Shown: positions 1 to 5,363 of the stretch, in pieces
Numbering within the stretch: position 1 is the stretch's first letter
Layout of the letters: each line of letters opens with the position of its first letter
Origin: Lachnospiraceae bacterium
GTDB taxonomy: Bacteria; Bacillota; Clostridia; Lachnospirales; Lachnospiraceae
Assembly: GCA_017958585.1 (NCBI GenBank)
Contig: JAGDCK010000229.1
Span: 1-11,988 of the forward strand
Length of the DNA: 11,988 bases
Direction: 5' to 3'
Program-made: the position numbers and the translations under genes
The notes under the pieces: generated by a model
Database searches by the model: none
What the model was told of the DNA's origin: nothing
What the model saw: the letters and a program-made list of their open reading frames with translations, nothing else

Positions 1-2
1 AG

Positions 3-74
3 ATCTTAAAGGACTGCGGTTTTAAATACTATACTATCTTTGACAAACGCTCTCCCGAGTATATCAAGCTTTAA
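3..74 (+). CDS. C-terminal end of an unidentified protein (partial)
   Basis: An open frame enters from the left edge and ends in TAA after 23 residues, the last of them RSPEYIKL. It is the only plus-strand gene candidate. It is followed about 60 bases later by a hairpin with a T-run on the plus strand, which fits a real gene end. The stretch 'LKDCGFKYYTIFD' resembles the last strand of class I SAM-dependent methyltransferases, where an 'aGF' turn precedes the final beta strand, but that is a guess from a few residues. The gene is convergent with the minus-strand gene at 203-1180. The fragment is too short to assign a function, and a chance open frame cannot be excluded. Confidence 0.5.
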   Translation: MLKDCGFKYYTIFDKRSPEYIKL

Positions 75-123
75 CCATAATCCAACAGAAACAATTTAAG
101 AAACCTGCGCCGTCCGGCGAAGT

Positions 124-162
124 AAAAAATTAAGGCAGCCACTTTTACATGGCTGCCTTTTT
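124..162. terminator. Bidirectional intrinsic terminator
   Basis: A perfect 10-bp stem, AAGGCAGCCA (132-141) with TGGCTGCCTT (150-159), encloses an 8-base loop. On the plus strand the stem runs into TTTTT. On the minus strand it runs into TTAATTTTTT. It sits between two converging genes, so it probably ends both the left-edge gene and the 325-residue gene at 203-1180. Confidence 0.85.
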
Positions 163-202
163 AGAACTTGATCATCGTGAAGAAATGTATCATCTTCACT
201 GT

Positions 203-1180
203 TTAAACATTTTGGTCGTCACTCTCAGAGCATTGTTCTGTCTGTACAGTCTTCTCAGTTTCTGTATTTTCTGGAGCCGCATTTTCATTTACATTTCCCG
301 CACTTTCAGCTTCGTGTCTTTCCTCCTTGTTTTCATCCGAGCCGAAAACAGAATTTAAGCCGTTCCAAACTGACTTAGAGATCTTTGTAACAGACTCTTT
401 TACCTGGTGACCAACTTCTTTTACGGTCTGGTCCACATTCAGGTCCTTTACAGACTTTTCGATCTTTTCCTTTGTGCCGTTTATCCATTCGGTGTAGCTG
501 AAATCAAAATCCGAAAGATCCTTGTAGCACTCCGATTCTCTTCCCGGGAATACCCTGAGGGAAGCATTTTTTACAGAAAAGATAAATCTGACTTTTTCAA
601 ATCCGTCGGTCCTTATGGGGATCTCATAGACTGCAACCAGCTTTGAATCCCATTTCTTTGACATCAAAGGCTTGTATTCACAGTGAGAGAGATTGTAAAC
701 GTATCTGTTCTCCCAGTCATCCTCGCTTATCTCCTCCCTTGATATGGGAACCACGATAAACTGTGAAACCTCGCTGTCCAACGGCTTTCCGTCATTTACA
801 ACCGTGAATCTGAAAACATATGAAGCATCTCGCTCCACGCTTTTGTCTGCATAAATCTGAGTAAGTCCCTCGGTATATCTGCCCAGTTCATAAACCTCAA
901 CGCTCTCACCGAACATATCGGTCACGAACATTCTGCCACCTTCATTCTCACATTTATCAGACTTGTCAAATCTAAAGTCTCTTGCATTAAAGCAAATCAC
1001 ATTGCTCATCTCATTATCCTCCTTTGATAAAGGCGGACAGAAATCTTTTGACAATATGCGAATTGTATCGGCGTCGACCACTTCTGCCCGACCTTTGTTC
1101 ACCAGTCCCTTAGCCCTCTTTGGGTAAGTCGTGCCGGTAACATTTCCGAATTCGTCAAGTACAACAACGTTTTTTTCCAT
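203..1180 (-). CDS. Hypothetical protein with RRXRR-like N-terminus and acidic tail
   Basis: The product is 325 residues and I cannot name a function. Residues 5-43 (VVVLDEFGN, then TTYPKRAKGLVNKGRAEVV, then TIRIL) resemble the RRXRR-type domain seen at the N-terminus of IscB-like and some HNH proteins: a short beta hairpin, then 'P.RA..L...GRA.V'. No HNH or RuvC residues follow, so nuclease activity is not suggested. Residues 60-230 look like a beta-rich globular domain. Residues 235-280 are an amphipathic, lysine- and valine-rich helical stretch (VKEVGHQVKESVTKISKSV). The last 45 residues are acidic and low in complexity, probably disordered. There is no signal peptide or membrane segment, so it is likely cytoplasmic. 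The ATG is preceded by GGGAG with 6-nt spacing. It lies between two terminators and is probably transcribed alone. Confidence 0.8.
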   Translation of the reverse strand: MEKNVVVLDEFGNVTGTTYPKRAKGLVNKGRAEVVDADTIRILSKDFCPPLSKEDNEMSNVICFNARDFRFDKSDKCENEGGRMFVTDMFGESVEVYELGRYTEGLTQIYADKSVERDASYVFRFTVVNDGKPLDSEVSQFIVVPISREEISEDDWENRYVYNLSHCEYKPLMSKKWDSKLVAVYEIPIRTDGFEKVRFIFSVKNASLRVFPGRESECYKDLSDFDFSYTEWINGTKEKIEKSVKDLNVDQTVKEVGHQVKESVTKISKSVWNGLNSVFGSDENKEERHEAESAGNVNENAAPENTETEKTVQTEQCSESDDQNV

Positions 1181-1325
1181 GGGTGTCTCCCACTTGAACT
1201 TGATATTTTTAGGGTCAATTCGTTTTTTATTATGGGTTTCTTCCCCTGACCAACTTCAGATTATCATGAAACAGACAAAAATCAAATGCATTTTTCATTA
1301 ATTAAATCTAATAATTCTATAAATA
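1181..1325 (-). promoter_or_regulatory. Upstream region of the 325-residue gene with a weak promoter candidate
   Basis: This AT-rich stretch separates the 1326-1349 terminator from the 325-residue gene. The best sigma-A match I find is TTGATT (1285-1280), a 16-nt spacer and TAATCT (1263-1258), which would leave a leader of roughly 70 nt. The gene must have a promoter here because it follows a terminator, but the exact hexamers are uncertain. No riboswitch-like architecture is evident. Confidence 0.35.
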
Positions 1326-1349
1326 AAGGACGGATAAAAATCCGTCCTT
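1318..1349 (-). terminator. Intrinsic terminator after the 130-residue gene
   Basis: A perfect 10-bp stem, AAGGACGGAT (1326-1335) with ATCCGTCCTT (1340-1349), has a 4-base loop. It lies 5 nt past the TGA stop of the gene on its right. On the minus strand the stem is followed by TATTTATAG, a modest U-tract, so termination is likely but the tail is weaker than at the other terminators here. Confidence 0.8.
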
Positions 1350-1354
1350 ACAAG

Positions 1355-1747
1355 TCATTTTGCAATTACTCTTCCTTCGTCCCCGGCATATACAAGTGCG
1401 GGATCCTCATTTTTAAAAGAAGAATTTCCGACAAAGTACTGATATCTCTGCAGTACTCCGTCCTTTTTCATATCTGAGATTGCCTTTTCCATATCCAGAG
1501 TTTTTATATCCGACTCCGTGCCTATGCGGTTAAAGTCATCCTGTTTATTGAAAGATAAAGAAATGTCCTCAAGGGCTGTATTCTTTCTCTCTATCGCAGG
1601 CTGTAAACTTATCTCCGGAAGTTTCTCCTCCGAAGGGATCTCCTTTACAGGTTCCGCAGGCTTTTGTAAAGCACCTGCGACTCTGCTTACGGGAGGCACC
1701 GCACCCAGCCAATATGAATTATAATCTGTCACACTTCCAATACCCAA
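1355..1747 (-). CDS. Conserved-looking hypothetical protein, TTG start
   Basis: With a TTG start the product is 130 residues, beginning MGIGSVTDYNSYW. A frame-compatible ATG 15 nt upstream (1762) looks like a decoy: GGAGG lies at 1760-1756 inside that longer reading, exactly 8 nt before the TTG, while the ATG has no ribosome site in front of it. There is no membrane segment or signal peptide. The N-terminal 60 residues are proline- and alanine-rich and probably flexible. The C-terminal part has the more conserved look, with DISLSFNKQDDFNRIG, then a short helix (DMEKAISDMKKDGVLQRYQ) and YFVG. Proteins of this kind seem familiar from Lachnospiraceae, but I know no function. It follows nrdR by 72 nt and ends at a terminator. 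Confidence 0.8.
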   Translation of the reverse strand: MGIGSVTDYNSYWLGAVPPVSRVAGALQKPAEPVKEIPSEEKLPEISLQPAIERKNTALEDISLSFNKQDDFNRIGTESDIKTLDMEKAISDMKKDGVLQRYQYFVGNSSFKNEDPALVYAGDEGRVIAK

Positions 1748-1776
1748 AACCTTTACCTCCATAACCCGTATATAAT

Positions 1777-1805
1777 ATTATATCGGAGGAATTTTGGAAA
1801 TAATT
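1777..1805 (-). promoter_or_regulatory. Candidate promoter for the 130-residue gene
   Basis: A perfect -10 hexamer TATAAT (1782-1777) lies about 30 nt upstream of the proposed TTG start. It sits inside a 14-bp AT-only palindrome (1770-1783) that reads TATAAT on both strands. The -35 is poor (AATTAT at 1805-1800 with a 17-nt spacer), so either this is a weak promoter or the gene is read through from nrdR. Confidence 0.35.
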
Positions 1806-1819
1806 AACCGATGAGCTCT

Positions 1820-2269
1820 TTATTTCAAAATTCTCTTAAGTTCATCCATGAAAGTGTTTACATCCTTAAACTCTCTGTAAACTGAGGCGAATCTGACATA
1901 TGCAACCGCATCCAGATCCTTTAATTTGTCCATTACGAGTTCTCCGATTATATCGCTTGAGATCTCCTTGTCCTCTCTTGAATAGATATCGGATTCGATC
2001 TCATCCACGATCTTAGAAATCTGCTGGACACTTACCGGTCTCTTATGGCACGCCCTGATGATACCGGCTTCTATCTTCTGTCTGTCATAGGTCTCTCTGT
2101 TATTATCCTTTTTTATGATCACAAGCGGAATTGTCTCAACTTTCTCATAAGTCGTGAATCTCTTCCCACAGGAATCACATACTCTTCTGCGCCTGATGGA
2201 ATTGTTGTCGTCAGCAGGTCTTGAATCGATAACGCTTGTATTTTCGTGACTGCAAAAAGGACATTTCAT
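1820..2269 (-). CDS. nrdR: Transcriptional repressor NrdR
   Basis: NrdR is the nucleotide-sensing repressor of ribonucleotide reductase genes. It binds ATP or dATP through an ATP-cone domain and DNA through a zinc ribbon. The 149 residues match the usual family length of about 150. The N-terminus carries the zinc ribbon with C3, C6, C31 and C34, and between them the arginine-rich stretch SIRRRRVC. FTTYE follows, and the ATP-cone spans roughly residues 49-139, ending in the family-typical 'YVRFASVYREFKD'. The ATG is preceded by AGGGGG with 9-nt spacing and by a perfect-consensus promoter. No ribonucleotide reductase gene is in the window, so its targets lie elsewhere. In many Clostridia nrdR lies downstream of ftsZ and the sigE-sigG genes, so its position here is ancestral-looking. 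Confidence 0.97.
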   Translation of the reverse strand: MKCPFCSHENTSVIDSRPADDNNSIRRRRVCDSCGKRFTTYEKVETIPLVIIKKDNNRETYDRQKIEAGIIRACHKRPVSVQQISKIVDEIESDIYSREDKEISSDIIGELVMDKLKDLDAVAYVRFASVYREFKDVNTFMDELKRILK

Positions 2270-2310
2270 AAAATTGTTCCCCCTATGAAACTAATTTTTA
2301 ATTTGTCACA

Positions 2311-2339
2311 ATTATATAAAAAAATAGAACTAATGTCAA
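2311..2339 (-). promoter_or_regulatory. Consensus sigma-A promoter of nrdR
   Basis: TTGACA (2339-2334), a 17-nt spacer and TATAAT (2316-2311) match the vegetative consensus at every position. The predicted start near 2304 leaves a leader of about 35 nt before the nrdR ATG. I see no clear NrdR box overlapping it, so strong and largely constitutive expression is inferred. Confidence 0.88.
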
Positions 2340-2377
2340 CAAATTATAAGGGTGTAATGGGGCAAAAGCACAAATAT

Positions 2378-2899
2378 CTAGTCCTTTTTGTAAAATTTTC
2401 GGAAAATAATCCAAAAACACAAATATCCTATGAACATTCCGAGAGTATTTGTAACAATATCATCCGTCTGAAAGAAACCTCTCCCCGTCATATTCTGCAT
2501 GGATTCGATAAAATAACTGGATGCGGCTCCTATCAATATAATAAGAAACCATCTCCTGCACTGTGCAAAAATACGCGGAACAATATATCCAAGCGGAATG
2601 AACATCAGCACATTTTCCACAACATAGGCATTATTTCTGGCATTGATGCCCCAGGTAGCAAAAAGATTTAAGTCAACCCGCGTTCTGGAGCCTCCTTCTC
2701 TTGAAACAAGTGTCAGCATGGCAACAACACAGATATAACCGACCAGAAGTGCCTTGTTAAAAATATCCCGGTCAAAAAATTTACTGTCTTCAGTTTTATT
2801 TAAAGCGTAAATGATCAGATATGACAATACCATACCAAATATCCCCGCCGGGAGATAGGCACAGGCATCGATCATATCACTTATCAGATATTTAAGCAT
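2378..2899 (-). CDS. VanZ-family membrane protein
   Basis: This 173-residue integral membrane protein has four to five hydrophobic segments, at about 12-32, 50-66, 95-112, 117-131 and 148-167. The VanZ family signature is present: ENVLMFIPLGYIVP (95-108), then E132-S-M-Q with GRGFFQTDD (139-147) and 'NTLGMFIGY'. The founding VanZ gives low-level teicoplanin resistance, but most family members are uncharacterised, so antibiotic resistance should not be inferred. The ATG has GGAG with 7-nt spacing. The gene starts 17 nt after the preceding hypothetical gene, so the two probably form a pair. No convincing terminator is visible before the nrdR promoter. Confidence 0.9.
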   Translation of the reverse strand: MLKYLISDMIDACAYLPAGIFGMVLSYLIIYALNKTEDSKFFDRDIFNKALLVGYICVVAMLTLVSREGGSRTRVDLNLFATWGINARNNAYVVENVLMFIPLGYIVPRIFAQCRRWFLIILIGAASSYFIESMQNMTGRGFFQTDDIVTNTLGMFIGYLCFWIIFRKFYKKD

Positions 2900-2916
2900 A
2901 AATAATCTCCATTTGC

Positions 2917-3258
2917 TTATTCCATCTCATAACTGTCCCAGTTCTCTGCTGCATTTTTGTACAGTTCTTCATCCTTTGCATACATCTCATTCATCCAGGC
3001 GATAGAGGCAACCACGCCCTCCTCGTTAAAGGAGAAATACTCCACCGTCTTCTTTTCATCCGGAGTCTTTATATAATTAAATGGTTCCGGCCAGATGGTG
3101 GCTTTGAGCCTTTCAGTTTTCTTGTCTTCCTCGCCCTCATTTTCGGCAGGAACAGTATATTCATCTTTTTCAAGTCTGTATCGCATGCCCTTGTGACAAC
3201 CGGTAAACTGGGTCTTTTTCAAAAAAGGCATGGACAGTATATCTTCTCTGACTATCAT
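2917..3258 (-). CDS. Small hypothetical protein
   Basis: The product is 113 residues, soluble and strongly acidic overall, with no signal peptide or membrane segment. It starts MIVREDILSMPFLKK and continues FTGCHKGMRYRLEK, then has a charged insertion (NEGEEDKKTE) and a C-terminal half with TIWPEPFNYIKTPDEKK and YFSFNEEGVVASIAWMNE. The compact, aromatic-rich layout suggests a small folded alpha/beta protein, and similar sequences seem to occur in Lachnospiraceae, but I know no function. The ATG is preceded by AGGGGG with 6-nt spacing. It follows the ftsZ terminator by only 18 nt with no evident promoter between, so expression may depend on read-through. It lies 17 nt upstream of the VanZ-family gene. 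Confidence 0.85.
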   Translation of the reverse strand: MIVREDILSMPFLKKTQFTGCHKGMRYRLEKDEYTVPAENEGEEDKKTERLKATIWPEPFNYIKTPDEKKTVEYFSFNEEGVVASIAWMNEMYAKDEELYKNAAENWDSYEME

Positions 3259-3276
3259 AAAAATCCCCCTATTGTC

Positions 3277-3316
3277 AAAAAAAGACCTGCCAAAGCACTT
3301 TTGTGCTGACAGGTCT
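3277..3316 (-). terminator. Intrinsic terminator after ftsZ
   Basis: On the minus strand AGACCTG (3316-3310) pairs with CAGGTCT (3289-3283). A second inner stem, AGCAC with GTGCT around an AAAA loop, stacks on it across a small internal loop. The hairpin runs straight into seven T's (3283-3277). It lies 17 nt beyond the ftsZ stop. Confidence 0.9.
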
Positions 3317-3333
3317 CTCCTGCTTTTTGATAA

Positions 3334-4494
3334 TTATTTCTTCTGAAGGAATGTGGGAATGCTGATAGGTGGTTTAGCTTCCACATTACTGCTGATGTCA
3401 ATGGGCTTCTGGAAGTTCTGAGGCTTCACAGGTGTCTTGTCTGCGTTCTGTGATCTCACTCCCGAAAGGAAAGGTGCAGTATTAAGTCCTCCGATGGGAG
3501 TGGGCTTAAAGCCTGAATTAAGGCTCTTTGCATGAGTATTTGCGCTGTCTGTCAAGCCTGTTGCAATAACTGTGATCCTGCAGAAATCAGGCTGGCTCTC
3601 ATCATACATTGCACCAAAGATGATATTGACTTCATCTCCGGTAAGATCCTGTACAAAGCTTGCTGCATCATTTGCATCTGCAAGAGTGATATCTCCGGAT
3701 ACATTGATGATAACGTGGCTTGCACCGGTGATGGTGGTCTCAAGAAGAGGTGACTCAACAGCCATCTTGACTGCCTCAAGAGCCTTGTCATCGCCGTGGC
3801 CTTCACCGATACCGATGTGGGCAATGCCCTTATCCTTCATGACTGTCTGAACATCGGCAAAGTCAAGATTGATAACTGAAGGTACATTGATAAGATCTGT
3901 GATACCCTGAACGGCCTGCTGAAGAACTTCATCAGCTTTCTTTAACGCCTCGGGCATTGTGGTTCTTCTGTCCACGATCTCAAGCAATTTATCGTTGGGG
4001 ATCACGATGAGTGTATCAACGTGCTCCTTGATCTTTTCAATTCCGCCAAGTGCATTGACCATACGGGCCTTTGCCTCGAATCTGAAAGGCTTTGTGACTA
4101 CTCCTACTGTCAAAATGCCCATTTCCTTTGCGATTCTGGCAACCACGGGAGCTGCTCCCGTTCCTGTTCCGCCACCCATACCACAGGTAACAAATACCAT
4201 ATCGCATCCCTGAAGAGCTTCGGCGATTGCCTGTTCACTCTCCTCTGCGGCCTTCTCACCAACCTCGGGGTTGGCTCCGGCTCCCAGTCCCTTTGTAAGC
4301 TTCTCACCGATCTGAAGATTCTTGGGTGCCTTACAAAGCTGAAGTGCCTGATTATCGGTATTTACACCGATAAATTCCACTCCGTCAATTTTTTCATCGA
4401 TCATTCTATTTACAGCATTGTTGCCGGCTCCGCCGACTCCGACTACCACGATCTTTGCGGTGGTGTCAGCAGCATTTGTCTTAATCTCAAGCAA
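3334..4494 (-). CDS. ftsZ: Cell division GTPase FtsZ (TTG start)
   Basis: FtsZ is the tubulin homologue that polymerises into the division ring and recruits the septal synthase. The preferred start is TTG at 4494, giving 386 residues that begin MLEIKTN, as I recall for related FtsZ proteins. An in-frame ATG 18 nt upstream would place the ribosome site AAGGAGG (4509-4503) inside the gene, and that site is spaced exactly 8 nt from the TTG. In the 386-residue numbering, nucleotide-binding GVGGAGNN lies near residue 19, the tubulin signature GGGTGTG at 107-113, the T7-loop NLDFAD at 209-214 and the C-terminal partner-binding peptide ISIPTFLQKK at 377-386. A low-complexity linker occupies about 330-375. 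It has its own promoter and terminator. ftsA is not adjacent. Confidence 0.98.
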   Translation of the reverse strand: MLEIKTNAADTTAKIVVVGVGGAGNNAVNRMIDEKIDGVEFIGVNTDNQALQLCKAPKNLQIGEKLTKGLGAGANPEVGEKAAEESEQAIAEALQGCDMVFVTCGMGGGTGTGAAPVVARIAKEMGILTVGVVTKPFRFEAKARMVNALGGIEKIKEHVDTLIVIPNDKLLEIVDRRTTMPEALKKADEVLQQAVQGITDLINVPSVINLDFADVQTVMKDKGIAHIGIGEGHGDDKALEAVKMAVESPLLETTITGASHVIINVSGDITLADANDAASFVQDLTGDEVNIIFGAMYDESQPDFCRITVIATGLTDSANTHAKSLNSGFKPTPIGGLNTAPFLSGVRSQNADKTPVKPQNFQKPIDISSNVEAKPPISIPTFLQKK

Positions 4495-4564
4495 AGGTAA
4501 ATCCTCCTTCATCGAAATGAGTATTTACGATCAGTCTCCCCTCGTCATAAATACCACACTGATT

Positions 4565-4593
4565 ATCATATAATTTATTATAAAAATAATCAA
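4565..4593 (-). promoter_or_regulatory. Promoter of ftsZ
   Basis: TTGATT (4593-4588), a 17-nt spacer and TATGAT (4570-4565) lie in the 134-nt gap between divIB and ftsZ. The predicted start near 4558 leaves a leader of about 64 nt before the TTG. No terminator is visible between divIB and this site, so ftsZ probably receives both operon read-through and its own transcription. The leader contains a 7-bp inverted repeat (4521-4527 with 4548-4554). Confidence 0.7.
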
Positions 4594-4628
4594 CCTATTT
4601 TTTTACAATTTTTAAGGCTGTTTTGACG

Positions 4629-5363
4629 TTATTTCGCATCCGGTTTAAAGGTGAAATCCGTGTTTGTTTCGGAATAATTTTCCATGTGAAGTGTGCCTTT
4701 TTTTCCGTCCAGAGCCCCCATGAATTCCGGAAGCAGCATGAACTTTTCCTCTATGTATTTAAAGTCATTTCCAAGGTTAACTTTCACATCCCCGTAATAG
4801 AGTACCACCCCCGAATCAGCAGTGAAATATATCCTGTCTGCATATGTGTCATATTTATCCATGAGTTTAGTGAGATCCAGTATGGTCCCGAAGATCTCAG
4901 GATTCTCCACAGGAAGGGGCTCTCCTATGACGGCATACTCGAAATTAATGCAGGTCACCAGAGGGATTCCTTCCGTCTTTACCGTGGATATCTCCACCAC
5001 ATATCCGTCCTTGTCAAAATACAGATATGTATCCAGACATTTTACGTACCCGGCAAGAGCTTTTTCATATACATTTACCTTCACGGACTCATGGTCCAAA
5101 ACACTCACATCCATGATGTCCACAAAGGGGATATTCTTTACTTCTTTATTTTTGTATTTCAATGATAAAAATACGGTATTATGTCCCAGGAGTCCGTCCG
5201 TCACCATGTCTGTGATCTCAGCGTCCGTATAGTGAAGATTTCCCTTCACTTCCACATTTTTTACCGTATAGTATTCTACAAAAAACCACAGTCCGCAAAT
5301 GATCAACAATATGATGCCCAAGGTTATCATAAGCCGGATCTTGAATTTTCTCTTTTTCTTCAT
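4629..5363 (-). CDS. divIB: Cell division protein DivIB/FtsQ
   Basis: DivIB (FtsQ) is a bitopic septal protein that bridges FtsL and its partner to the FtsI-FtsW synthase. The 244 residues show the family layout: a basic cytoplasmic tip (MKKKRKFKIR), one membrane helix at about 11-30, a POTRA domain at about 33-102 beginning VKNVEVKGNLHYTDAEI and ending 'VKVNVYEKALAGYV', then the beta domain to about 225 and a short tail. The 'V.G....t...I' opening and the YEK near the end of POTRA are typical. The ATG overlaps the ftsW stop by one base (TAATG), suggesting translational coupling; the ribosome site (AGGGATGA) is modest. Gene position between ftsW and ftsZ agrees. Confidence 0.93.
   Translation of the reverse strand: MKKKRKFKIRLMITLGIILLIICGLWFFVEYYTVKNVEVKGNLHYTDAEITDMVTDGLLGHNTVFLSLKYKNKEVKNIPFVDIMDVSVLDHESVKVNVYEKALAGYVKCLDTYLYFDKDGYVVEISTVKTEGIPLVTCINFEYAVIGEPLPVENPEIFGTILDLTKLMDKYDTYADRIYFTADSGVVLYYGDVKVNLGNDFKYIEEKFMLLPEFMGALDGKKGTLHMENYSETNTDFTFKPDAK

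Noticed and set aside
177..199. 7-bp inverted repeat (GTGAAGA with TCTTCAC) near the 325-residue gene stop
   Set aside because: There is no T-run, and a strong bidirectional terminator follows; treated as incidental 3' structure.
2246..2671. 141-codon plus-strand open frame opposite the nrdR promoter and the VanZ-family gene
   Set aside because: It crosses the nrdR promoter and is antisense to a gene with clear VanZ motifs; the protein shows no domain.
3240..3278. TTGACA at the end of the ftsZ terminator as a -35 for the hypothetical gene
   Set aside because: A 17-nt spacer would put the -10 (ATAGTC) inside the coding start, and TATGAT is too close, so no usable promoter is formed.
4021..4500. 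159-codon open frame on the plus strand inside ftsZ
   Set aside because: It is antisense to a strongly conserved ftsZ, lacks a recognisable domain or ribosome site, and its composition follows from ftsZ codon use.
4623..5165. 180-codon open frame on the plus strand opposite divIB
   Set aside because: It is a shadow of divIB; no conserved motif or ribosome site supports it.
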